Assembly: GCA_949448405.1 (NCBI GenBank)
Contig: CASTFX010000052.1
Location: 1-7,792 of the forward strand
Source: an uncultured Clostridia bacterium
GTDB taxonomy: Bacteria; Bacillota; Clostridia; TANB77; CAG-508
Direction of reading: 5' to 3'
DNA length: 7,792 nucleotides
The first letter of the stretch is position 1; every line of letters begins with the position of its first letter. Positions 1 to 5,426 of the stretch are shown one piece after another. The translations under genes were made by a program, and so were the position numbers. The notes beneath the pieces were generated by a model. That model was not told the origin of the DNA. It was given only the letters and a program-made list of their open reading frames with translations, and searched no databases.

Positions 1-115
1 GTCCTGTTATTCCTCTTATCGTTACTGCTGCAAGTATTATCATTAGCACTATCATTACGATAAGACTAATAAGGGTGATTCCACCCTCAAGTTTGGTTTT
101 TAACTTTTTTTCCAT
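1..115 (-). CDS. Prepilin-like protein with type IV pilin/pseudopilin N-terminus (partial, N-terminal 38 residues)
   Basis: Only the first 38 codons are in the window; the frame is open through base 1. The peptide starts with a short basic leader (MEKKLKTKLEGG). A GG/ITLIS junction follows, then a long hydrophobic stretch ending in LAAVTI at about residue 33. This is the arrangement of a class III prepilin signal: a prepilin peptidase would cut after Gly12 and the hydrophobic helix would carry the protein into a pilus-like filament or the membrane. The usual Glu at mature position 5 is replaced by Ser, as is common in the many clostridial GITLI-type proteins, so assembly into a true type IV pilus is not certain. 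The ATG at 113-115 is preceded by AAGGAGG at 129-135, with a rather long 13-base spacer. The gene has its own strong promoter and a structured leader. The C-terminal part and exact role cannot be seen. Confidence 0.7.
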   Translation of the reverse strand, partial: MEKKLKTKLEGGITLISLIVMIVLMIILAAVTIRGITG

Positions 116-151
116 TTTTGCCTGTTTTCCTCCTTGGTTTTTAACTTTTTT
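93..151. repeat. 18-bp direct repeat spanning the start of the prepilin-like gene
   Basis: TTGGTTTTTAACTTTTTT occurs perfectly at 93-110 and again at 134-151, an offset of 41 bases. On the coding strand one copy lies just upstream of the ribosome binding site and the other encodes residues 2-8 of the prepilin leader. It may be a remnant of a short local duplication. The sequence is low in complexity, so chance or slippage is possible. Confidence 0.6.
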
Positions 152-309
152 AGGAGAAAAGCCTTAAAAAATATCTCTCCTTATGGTTAGGAACAGAAAT
201 GATAGATCTAAAACCAATCCATAAACTAAATCTACATTTGTTCCCACCCATAAAGAGAGATAATTATTGGTTTTTTCTCCTTAATTATTTATGACATTTT
301 TCTCTACGT
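116..309 (-). promoter_or_regulatory. Structured 5' leader of the prepilin-like gene, with an attenuator-like layout
   Basis: Transcription from the consensus promoter at 316-344 should begin near 309, leaving about 190 untranslated bases before the ATG at 115. The leader holds the long hairpin and U-tract described separately (166-262). The minus-strand segment TTTTCTCCT (152-160) can pair with AGGAGAAAA near the 5' end (273-281, 9 bp, with a possible GG/CC extension). It can also pair with AGGAGA in the 3' arm of the terminator hairpin (176-181). These are mutually exclusive folds of the kind used by terminator/antiterminator switches, and the gene's own AAGGAGG lies just beyond. I see no match to the c-di-GMP-I or c-di-GMP-II aptamers that control some clostridial pilin genes. 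Purine/pyrimidine tracts make spurious pairing easy, so the switch is an inference. A discrete small RNA ending at the U-tract is the alternative. Confidence 0.5.
166..262 (-). terminator. Long imperfect hairpin followed by U6 (intrinsic terminator or structured RNA)
   Basis: Arms 172-211 and 226-262 fold into one long stem: TATCTCTC/GAGAGATA, TTATGG/CCATAA, GGAACA/TGTTCC, AATG/CATT and TAGAT/ATCTA, with small bulges. Four positions that are C-A mismatches on the plus strand (180/254, 189/245, 208/229, 211/226) become G-U or U-G wobbles on the minus strand, so the minus-strand RNA is the one that folds. The stem is directly followed on that strand by six T's (171-166). It could end transcription from the deacetylase gene. 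However, it also sits downstream of a strong promoter and upstream of the prepilin start, which points to attenuation. Confidence 0.7.
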
Positions 310-315
310 ATTATC

Positions 316-344
316 ATTATATATCTTTATTTAATCATTGTCAA
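316..344 (-). promoter_or_regulatory. Perfect-consensus sigma-A promoter
   Basis: The minus strand reads TTGACA (339-344), exactly 17 bases, then TATAAT (316-321): the vegetative sigma-70/sigma-A consensus with no mismatch. Predicted start is near 309. It lies in the non-coding gap between the deacetylase stop (409) and the prepilin-like start (115) and points toward the latter. A promoter this strong followed by a terminator-like hairpin suggests that expression of the downstream gene is set after initiation. Confidence 0.85.
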
Positions 345-360
345 TGAGAATTATTCATTG
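342..360. promoter_or_regulatory. Inverted repeat overlapping the -35 box (candidate operator)
   Basis: CAATGA (342-347) and TCATTG (355-360) are perfect inverted arms around a 7-base AT-rich core (GAATTAT). The repeat overlaps the outer half of the -35 element, a position where a bound regulator would block polymerase. The AATGAGAATTATTCATT core loosely resembles Fur-type operators, but only half of the TGATAATNATTATCA consensus fits well. The regulator is unknown. Confidence 0.35.
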
Positions 361-408
361 TTCGTAATGTAATTTTTGCCAAACTTTATATTTCTTTCTT
401 TTATTATT

Positions 409-1212
409 TTAACTTTCAAAATTTTCTATACTTTTGAACTCATATCCCATCTTTTTTATTTCTTTTATCACATCTCCTAATATTTCTGAATTATCTTTTG
501 AAGTTGCATGTAAAAGCATTACACAGCCGGGGTGTATATTTGATATTATTTTATTTTTTCCATATTCGGTTCTACCTTGTTTGTTTTCATCCCAGTCGTC
601 ATAGGCAAAACTCCACATTAATGTTCTATATCCTAAGCTGTTTGTTATACTTAAAGTTCTCTCACTGTATTCGCCTTTTGGTGGTCTTATATATTTCATC
701 TCATAATTATATTTTTCAAACACTGTTGTATGTAGTTTCATGACTTCTTCTTTTATCTTTTCTTCTGATATTTCTGGCATACTCTTATGATTTACAGTGT
801 GATTTCCAACAATATGTCCTTCTTTTATCATTCTTTCTACTAAATCACCTGCTGTATTTAAATAATGTGCTGTTATGAAGAATGTTGCTGGTACTTCGTT
901 TTCTTTTAATGTGTCTAGTATCTTTTCTGTATATCCCGCTTCATATCCATTATCAAAAGTAAGATATATGTATTTTTTCTCTGGATTTCCCATTGCAATT
1001 CCATCATATTTTTTTATCAAGTCTAAATTAACTTTTCCTAAATCAGGCTGTTTATTATCTTCTGCCCTTTTTATTCCCCAACATATTTTTTGATTGCTTA
1101 AAGCACTTGCATTTGTAACAGTTGCTGTTCCATCATAATTGTATACTGCCCATACTGCAATAAGTGCAAATACAAACATAAGTCCTGATATCTTTTTTAT
1201 TACCCTTCTCAT
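409..1212 (-). CDS. pdaA: PdaA-like polysaccharide (peptidoglycan) deacetylase
   Basis: This is a 267-residue NodB-fold carbohydrate esterase family 4 enzyme. A basic N-terminus and a hydrophobic segment at about residues 9-25 form a signal anchor or signal peptide, so it acts outside the membrane. The catalytic motifs appear in order: TFDNGYE (85-91; motif 1, with the TFDN variant typical of PdaA), HTVNH (138-142; metal-binding His138 and His142), RPPKGEYS (176-183), WSFAYDDW (200-207) and LLHATSKD (233-240; His235). Spacing and wording closely resemble Bacillus subtilis PdaA, which de-N-acetylates MurNAc during muramic delta-lactam formation in the spore cortex. Length is normal for that family. 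The ATG at 1210-1212 follows AGGAGG (1219-1224) by 6 bases. It is separated from glf by two structured repeats, so it is probably a unit of its own rather than part of the glycan operon. A vegetative deacetylase acting on the neighbouring glycan is less likely. Confidence 0.88.
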   Translation of the reverse strand: MRRVIKKISGLMFVFALIAVWAVYNYDGTATVTNASALSNQKICWGIKRAEDNKQPDLGKVNLDLIKKYDGIAMGNPEKKYIYLTFDNGYEAGYTEKILDTLKENEVPATFFITAHYLNTAGDLVERMIKEGHIVGNHTVNHKSMPEISEEKIKEEVMKLHTTVFEKYNYEMKYIRPPKGEYSERTLSITNSLGYRTLMWSFAYDDWDENKQGRTEYGKNKIISNIHPGCVMLLHATSKDNSEILGDVIKEIKKMGYEFKSIENFES

Positions 1213-1224
1213 TCTATTCCTCCT

Positions 1225-1246
1225 ATACTAATATTTATATTAGTAT
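1225..1246. promoter_or_regulatory. Perfect 10+2+10 palindrome abutting the deacetylase ribosome binding site
   Basis: ATACTAATAT (1225-1234), TT, then ATATTAGTAT (1237-1246) form perfect inverted arms ending exactly where AGGAGG (1219-1224) begins. A TATACT hexamer on the minus strand (1242-1247) could serve as a -10 box, which would put the palindrome over the start site as an operator. If transcription starts further upstream, the same bases form an RNA hairpin next to the ribosome binding site. No convincing -35 box accompanies the TATACT. Confidence 0.55.
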
Positions 1247-1274
1247 ATTTAAGGAATATTCTAAATAAAAAAAC

Positions 1275-1429
1275 GATTAAAATTAAAATTTATGATAGCG
1301 ACGCGTAGTATGGAAGCGACTATAGAAACTGTTAAACATAAAGAAATTGCATTAGCAATTTTACAATAAAATGTTTTACAGTTTCTAAGGAGACGACCAA
1401 CAAGGAGCAAATAAATTTTAATTTTAATC
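1275..1429. repeat. Structured repeat element, copy 1 (nested inverted repeats, terminator-like ends)
   Basis: The outer arms GATTAAAATTAAAATTTAT (1275-1293) and 1411-1429 are a perfect 19-bp inverted repeat. Inside, TAGAAACTGT (1323-1332) pairs with ACAGTTTCTA (1378-1387). It continues through AAACAT/ATGTTT (1334-1339/1371-1376) and AAATTGC/GCAATTT (1344-1350/1355-1361) to an ATTA loop. The unpaired flanks (1294-1322 and 1388-1410) contain CGACGCGTAGTATGGAAGCGA and GGAGACGACCAACAAGGAG-like sequence that recurs in copy 2. T-tracts follow on both strands (minus 1273-1267 region, plus 1431-1435), so the element could terminate in either direction. It lies between glf and the deacetylase. No protein-coding potential is seen. 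Confidence 0.75.
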
Positions 1430-1494
1430 AGTTTTTAATTTTAAAAAATTTCTATATAAATTATAGTTGTTCTTCTAATATATATTCTAAAAGA

Positions 1495-1626
1495 AAAAAG
1501 ATTAATATCAAAAATTTATGGCACGACACGTAGTTTGGAGCGAAATAGTAACTGTTAAATCTTTGATTTATACAGTTACTTAGATGCGACGACAAGGAGT
1601 GAATAAATTTTTATATTAATCTTTTT
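1495..1626. repeat. Structured repeat element, copy 2 (follows glf)
   Basis: The outer arms 1495-1519 and 1603-1626 pair over 24 bp with a single bulged C (1509). The apical hairpin pairs AGTAACTGT (1547-1555) with ACAGTTACT (1572-1580), then TAAATC/GATTTA around a TTT loop. The internal flanks CGACACGTAGTTTGGAGCGA (1524-1543) and GCGACGACAAGGAGTGAATA (1586-1605) match copy 1 closely. It starts 8 bases after the glf stop codon and is followed on the minus strand by a T-rich tract (1499-1494), so it probably also serves as the glf terminator. The 65 AT-rich bases between the two copies hold a lone TATAAT on the minus strand (1460-1465) without a good -35 box. Confidence 0.75.
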
Positions 1627-1634
1627 ATTGTATT

Positions 1635-2738
1635 TTACAATTCTTTTTTTACTAAATCAAGTGCTTGTTCAATGACTTTATCCATATCATAATATTTATA
1701 TGCACCAAGCCTACCTCCAAAAATTACATTCTTTTCTTCTTTTGAAAGCTCTAAGTATTTTTCATATAAACTATTATTTTTATCATTATTTATTGGATAA
1801 TATGGTTCTTTTTCTTTATTCCAGCTGTCTGGATATTCTCTAGTTATTATTGTCTTTGGACTTTCTACGTTATATTCAAAATGCTTATGTTCAATTATTC
1901 TTGTATATGGAACTTCATATTCTGTATAATTTACTACTGCATTTCCTTGATAATTTTGTTCATCTAGTGTTTCATTTTCAAATCTTAAACTTCTATATTC
2001 TAATTCTCCAAATTTATAGTTATAGTATTTATCAATTGGACCTGTGAAAATGATTTTATCTGCAATATTTTCAAATTCTTCTTTATTATCAAAGTAATCT
2101 GTATTTAATTTTACTTCTACTCCTTCTAACATTCTTTCAATTATACCTGTATATCCGCCTATTGGTATTCCTTGGTATCTATCTCTAAAATAGTTATTAT
2201 CATATATAAATCTTACTGGGAGTCTCTTTATTATAAAGCTTGGAAGTTCTGTTGCTCTTTTTCCCCATTGCTTCTCTGTGTATCCTTTTACTAGCTTTTC
2301 ATATATTGTTTTTCCTACTAAGCTAATTGCTTGCTCTTCTAAATTCTTTGGCTCGCCTATCCTCGCTTCTTTCTTTTCTTCTTCTATTTTTTCTTTTGCT
2401 TCTTTTGGTGTTTTTACTCCCCAAAGTTTATTAAATGTATTCATATTAAATGGCATATTGTATAATTCATCTTTGTATACTGCAACAGGAGAATTTATAT
2501 AATTATTAAACTCTGTAAATTTATTTATATATTTCCATACTTCTTTATTGCTTGTATGGAATATATGTGCACCATATTTGTGTACATTTATTCCTTCAAT
2601 ATTTTCTGTATAGATATTTCCAGCTACATGGCTTCTTTTATCTATTACTAGAACTTTCTTTCCTTTTTGTTTTGCCTCGTGTGCGAATATTGCTCCAAAT
2701 AACCCTGCTCCTACTACTAAATAATCATACTTTTCCAT
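1635..2738 (-). CDS. glf: UDP-galactopyranose mutase
   Basis: This 367-residue cytoplasmic flavoenzyme interconverts UDP-galactopyranose and UDP-galactofuranose, the donor for Galf residues in surface glycans. The N-terminal FAD-binding motif is VVGAGLFGA (8-16), followed by the acidic strand end VIDKR (31-35) and AGNIYT (39-44). Family signatures follow in order: KYGAHIFHT (54-62), KQWGK with Trp158, RLPVR (172-176), PYTRIIEHK (277-285, with Arg280), TREYP (299-303), and GGRLGAYKYYDMD (341-353), which carries Arg343, Tyr349 and Asp351 of the substrate and flavin site. Length is normal (about 365-390) and nothing key is missing. The ATG at 2736-2738 has AAGG at 2747-2750 with 8-base spacing. 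It is the last gene of the glycan cluster, 167 bases after the flippase, and supplies the donor for the galactofuranosyltransferase upstream. Identification is firm. Confidence 0.97.
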   Translation of the reverse strand: MEKYDYLVVGAGLFGAIFAHEAKQKGKKVLVIDKRSHVAGNIYTENIEGINVHKYGAHIFHTSNKEVWKYINKFTEFNNYINSPVAVYKDELYNMPFNMNTFNKLWGVKTPKEAKEKIEEEKKEARIGEPKNLEEQAISLVGKTIYEKLVKGYTEKQWGKRATELPSFIIKRLPVRFIYDNNYFRDRYQGIPIGGYTGIIERMLEGVEVKLNTDYFDNKEEFENIADKIIFTGPIDKYYNYKFGELEYRSLRFENETLDEQNYQGNAVVNYTEYEVPYTRIIEHKHFEYNVESPKTIITREYPDSWNKEKEPYYPINNDKNNSLYEKYLELSKEEKNVIFGGRLGAYKYYDMDKVIEQALDLVKKEL

Positions 2739-2766
2739 TTCTTTTTCCTTTCTATTTCAAAAACCT

Positions 2767-2902
2767 AGTTGGAAAAGAATTAAATTTTGGCTAGGCATTT
2801 TTAATGATTACAGTTTGCTTTGCAAACTGCATACTGAAACTGTAACGAGCATAGCTCTAACAGTTTCAGCAACAACGCCAAAATTGTAATTATTTTTCAA
2901 CT
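2767..2902. terminator. Nested inverted-repeat structure between flippase and glf (terminator or attenuator)
   Basis: Outer arms 2767-2791 and 2877-2902 pair through AATTTTGGC/GCCAAAATT and beyond, with two mismatches and one bulge. Inside are two hairpins: CAGTTTGC/GCAAACTG (2811-2818/2822-2829, TTT loop) and CTGAAACTGT/ACAGTTTCAG (2834-2843/2860-2869) topped by GAGC/GCTC. Because both contain CAGTTT/AAACTG units, they can also cross-pair. T-rich tracts lie beyond both ends (minus 2763-2759, plus 2892-2896). It starts 3 bases after the flippase stop and ends 17 bases before the glf ribosome binding site, so it may lower or time glf expression. The AACTGT/ACAGTT stem resembles those in the two repeats after glf, but the internal loops do not match. 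Confidence 0.6.
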
Positions 2903-2905
2903 TTT

Positions 2906-4039
2906 TTAAAAGCCTCTAACTTTATCCTTTAACCTCTTAATCATGCTTAATACAAAATCGTCTTTTAATATTATTAAACTTACTCCATATATTACTATTC
3001 CAACGCATACTTGTACTCCAAGTCCTAATACGTTTCCTGGTAATATCATTCCCATTATTAGACAACCTGCAAACATTATGATTGAAGATATTATATATTT
3101 TCTTGCATCTTTTAATATTTCTATAAAATTGAAGTCATGTCTTACAAAATATACCTGTACTGCTGTAACTGTTATTTCTGCTATTACTGTTCCAATTGAT
3201 GCTCCTACTGCTCCAAAATTCCATATTAAAGATATATTCATGATAAAGTTAATTACTGCTCCACATATGACTGATATTGTAAATTCTCTTTGCCTTTTGG
3301 TTGAAAGTAAATATTGTGTTCCTGTTGCATTACTTAGTCCTATTATTAATATAATTGGGCTTATTACATTCATTAGAATGATTACTCTTTCATATCCTGG
3401 TCCGAAGAATAGTGGAACAAACACACTTGTTACTGCAATTATTCCAAATACCATAGGTAGTGCTAACAAGAATACTGCTCTAAAAGATTTCCTCATGTAA
3501 ATTCTAACTCTTTCTTTTTCTCCATTTGCGAAGCTGTTTGATAATCTTGTGAGCATTACTGTTCCAAGTGAAGTTACTATTGCAAGTAGCATTTTTATTA
3601 TTCTTTGGCTTTGGTCATAATATCCTACTTCTGATTTGTCTGTAATTATTGCTCCTATCATAGTTCTATCTAATACTGTATATACTTGTATTGCAATTTG
3701 TGGGATAAATAGCATTATAGTTGGTCTTAGGTGTTTTAATATTTTTAGCTCTCTTACTTTTACTTTTTCTAAGTATTTTGGCAGGCTAAGCCATAATGAA
3801 CCATTTCCAACTAATACTGATGCTACATATATTAAAAAGTATATCCATAAATCTTCTGCTGTTTTTACAAAAGAAAATGTGCATATTATGCCTATAAGTT
3901 TTATTATTATATTTCTAGTTACTGCTTTTTTGAAGTCTTCTATACCTTGGAAAAACCAAGTTATGTCTATACTATTTCCAATTATTTCCAATATCAATAT
4001 TTTATAATATATATTGTAGTCATTTCCGTCCTGTTGCAA
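2906..4039 (-). CDS. Wzx-like flippase, C-terminal part (frameshifted from its N-terminus)
   Basis: This frame carries about 370 residues of a multi-pass membrane protein of the oligosaccharide flippase (MVF/MATE-like fold) superfamily. Family landmarks are SIDITWFFQGIEDFKKAVTR, IPQIAIQVYTVLDRTMIG, EVGYYDQSQRI, SNATGTQYLLSTKRQ and the GAVGASIGTVIAE segment, with about ten hydrophobic helices in all. Such proteins flip lipid-linked repeat units across the membrane. The frame has no ATG or ribosome binding site where it must begin; the first usable codon is TTG (4037-4039), inside the coding region of the preceding frame. Joined to the upstream 110 residues it gives about 485 residues, the normal length of the family. 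So this is one gene broken by a +1 shift, not two genes. It could be a sequencing error, a real mutation, or a rare recoding event. Confidence 0.88.
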   Translation of the reverse strand: MQQDGNDYNIYYKILILEIIGNSIDITWFFQGIEDFKKAVTRNIIIKLIGIICTFSFVKTAEDLWIYFLIYVASVLVGNGSLWLSLPKYLEKVKVRELKILKHLRPTIMLFIPQIAIQVYTVLDRTMIGAIITDKSEVGYYDQSQRIIKMLLAIVTSLGTVMLTRLSNSFANGEKERVRIYMRKSFRAVFLLALPMVFGIIAVTSVFVPLFFGPGYERVIILMNVISPIILIIGLSNATGTQYLLSTKRQREFTISVICGAVINFIMNISLIWNFGAVGASIGTVIAEITVTAVQVYFVRHDFNFIEILKDARKYIISSIIMFAGCLIMGMILPGNVLGLGVQVCVGIVIYGVSLIILKDDFVLSMIKRLKDKVRGF

Positions 4040-4352
4040 ATGTAAAATAGAATATTATAAGTGAAATAAATATAGTTATAAATCTTAAAGCTACTATTTC
4101 CCAAAAAGTTTTACTGTAGTCTTTTTTATTTCCTTGCTTATATGCTATTTCTCTTTGTCCATATAGAGCAATTCCAAGTGAACCAAAAAGGATGAAATAT
4201 GCAGATATAGAAGTTGTATAACTGTATATTCCAATGTTTTCAGCACCTAATACTCTTGATATATATGGTGTTGTTACAAGTGGTAGTATCAAAACAAGTA
4301 CTTGATATATTAAGTTATATACATAATTTTTAGTAACACTTTTTTTTGGCAT
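4020..4352 (-). CDS. Wzx-like flippase, N-terminal part (ends early at a frameshift)
   Basis: These 110 residues are the start of the oligosaccharide flippase: a basic N-terminus, the NLIYQVLVLILPLVTTPYIS helix, SRVLGAENIGIYSYT, and the FGSLGIALYGQREIA segment, ending in a third or fourth helix. The frame then reads ATGRK and stops at TGA (4020-4022). The start is taken as the ATG at 4350-4352 because AAGGGA lies 7-8 bases upstream; a TTG at 4367 would encode the ribosome binding site itself. The gap to the upstream glycosyltransferase stop is 17 bases, so the two are co-transcribed. Both frames are open between 4020 and 4054, so the shift must lie there. On its own this piece would be a non-functional fragment. 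Confidence 0.85.
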   Translation of the reverse strand: MPKKSVTKNYVYNLIYQVLVLILPLVTTPYISRVLGAENIGIYSYTTSISAYFILFGSLGIALYGQREIAYKQGNKKDYSKTFWEIVALRFITIFISLIIFYFTFATGRK

Positions 4353-4369
4353 TTTACTTCCCTTCAATA

Positions 4370-5422
4370 TTATATTTCTAATTTTTCTATAGCTTTACTT
4401 AAATATTTACCCTGCTTTAAGCTATTTGATACATTTTTTGCATTGTTTATCATTTCTTTATATTCTTCTTCTGTTAATTCTGCTATTTTTTTGCTTATAT
4501 CTTCTAATTTATCTACTGTGATTCCTAGTTTATTTTTTGTTACAAAATCTGCCATTGCGGAATTACTCCATACAATTACTGGAAGCATTGCTGTTAAATA
4601 TAGTGATACTTTATGTGGATTATTATATTTTAAATATCCTCCATATAATCCTAGACAGCTGTCTACCGAAGTCCCATCCCATACAAGTCCGAAACTTCCT
4701 TCTAGATTATTCAAAAGTTCTTCTGGAAGAAATGCTCCTTTGTAGTCTACATTAGTCTCTTCCTCATCTTTTTCATAACCTTTTCCATATAGATTAAATT
4801 TTGTATTTATTACTTTTTTCAAGTCTCTTAGATATTCTGCTTTTTCTTTTGATAAATTTCCAGCAATAATTACTGGTTCGTCTTTTTTCCTTTGTCTTTC
4901 GTTTATTTCGTCTTCTGAAATATAGTCAAATACCTCTAGTTCTATTATCTTATCTTTATCTATATTGCACATATTTAGTATTTTTTCTTTCATCTTTTTG
5001 TTATGTGCAATTATATATGTGCTGTTTTCTAATACTTCTTTATCTTCTTTTACTATTCTTGGCATTCCAGTAAATCTTAAAGAGTCTAAGTCGTGTATTA
5101 ATAATACTGTTTTTATTTCTTTTCTTTCTAGCTCTTTCATTACTTTAACAAATCCTAACATTGTATTTGTTAAGGGGTATTGTATTAATAGTATATCATT
5201 TTTTTGTAATTTTGAAATAGTTTTCATCCAAATTTTACAATTTTTACGATAATCTAGGAGTTGCTTTATTTTTAAAAGTTTATTTGTTTGTACTCCATAT
5301 TTAGTTTGAATATAGAATTCTTTAAAACCTAGTTTTTTTAAAATATATTCTGTATCTTTTCTTGCTTTTGATGTTGCGTTATATGCTCCATTAGGTGTTC
5401 CTTCACAAACATAATATTTCAT
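4370..5422 (-). CDS. Galactofuranosyltransferase-like glycosyltransferase
   Basis: This 350-residue soluble GT-B-type enzyme resembles the beta-1,6-galactofuranosyltransferase family of bacterial polysaccharide clusters (WbbI-like). Visible landmarks are NGAYNATSKARKD (11-23), LLIQYPL (78-84), LLIHDLDSLR (107-116), an AGNLSKEKAEYL segment opening the C-terminal domain (187-198), FGLVWDG (244-250), and the donor-site region YNNPHKVSLYLTAMLPVIVW (266-285). It would transfer a sugar, probably Galf, to a lipid-linked intermediate at the inner face of the membrane. A glf gene two positions downstream supports UDP-Galf as donor, but this is an inference. The start is the ATG at 5420-5422: AAGGGAAC, lying in the last codons of the preceding gene, forms its ribosome binding site. 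Only 4 bases separate the preceding stop from this start, so translation is probably coupled. Confidence 0.82.
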   Translation of the reverse strand: MKYYVCEGTPNGAYNATSKARKDTEYILKKLGFKEFYIQTKYGVQTNKLLKIKQLLDYRKNCKIWMKTISKLQKNDILLIQYPLTNTMLGFVKVMKELERKEIKTVLLIHDLDSLRFTGMPRIVKEDKEVLENSTYIIAHNKKMKEKILNMCNIDKDKIIELEVFDYISEDEINERQRKKDEPVIIAGNLSKEKAEYLRDLKKVINTKFNLYGKGYEKDEEETNVDYKGAFLPEELLNNLEGSFGLVWDGTSVDSCLGLYGGYLKYNNPHKVSLYLTAMLPVIVWSNSAMADFVTKNKLGITVDKLEDISKKIAELTEEEYKEMINNAKNVSNSLKQGKYLSKAIEKLEI

Positions 5423-5426
5423 GTTC

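Noticed and set aside
150..251. A 33-codon minus-strand ORF starting MGGNKCRF within the leader, and a second open frame (WVGTNVDLVYG) across the same hairpin.
   Set aside because: No ribosome binding site at usable distance (AAGGAG at 277-282 is 25 bases before the ATG), and the segment is fully accounted for by the hairpin pairing with wobble positions. A leader peptide is possible but unsupported.
1460..1465. TATAAT on the minus strand between the two structured repeats as a promoter for the deacetylase.
   Set aside because: No TTGACA-like or forespore-type -35 element at 16-18 bases upstream; chance TATAAT is expected in such AT-rich DNA.
1275..1626. MITE or insertion-sequence remnants.
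   Set aside because: There are no clear target-site duplications and no transposase. The terminal arms vary between copies in a compensatory way while the inner loops are conserved, the opposite of what copied transposon ends would show.
2767..2902. Third copy of the glf-downstream repeat family.
   Set aside because: It shares the AACTGT/ACAGTT stem and a CAACAA word, but lacks the conserved CGTAGT and AAGGAG internal-loop sequences and has two inner hairpins, so it is described separately.
2943..3500. Plus-strand open frame of 185 codons opposite the flippase.
   Set aside because: It is a shadow of the flippase coding strand: low-complexity Ile/Thr-rich translation, no ribosome binding site, and no recognisable domain. 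The other plus-strand open frames are the same.
4353..4367. TTG start for the flippase at 4367 (and likewise a TTG at 5440 for the glycosyltransferase).
   Set aside because: In both cases the TTG is followed by AAGGGAA, which is the ribosome binding site for an ATG a few codons later; the ATG starts at 4352 and 5422 give family-like N-termini.
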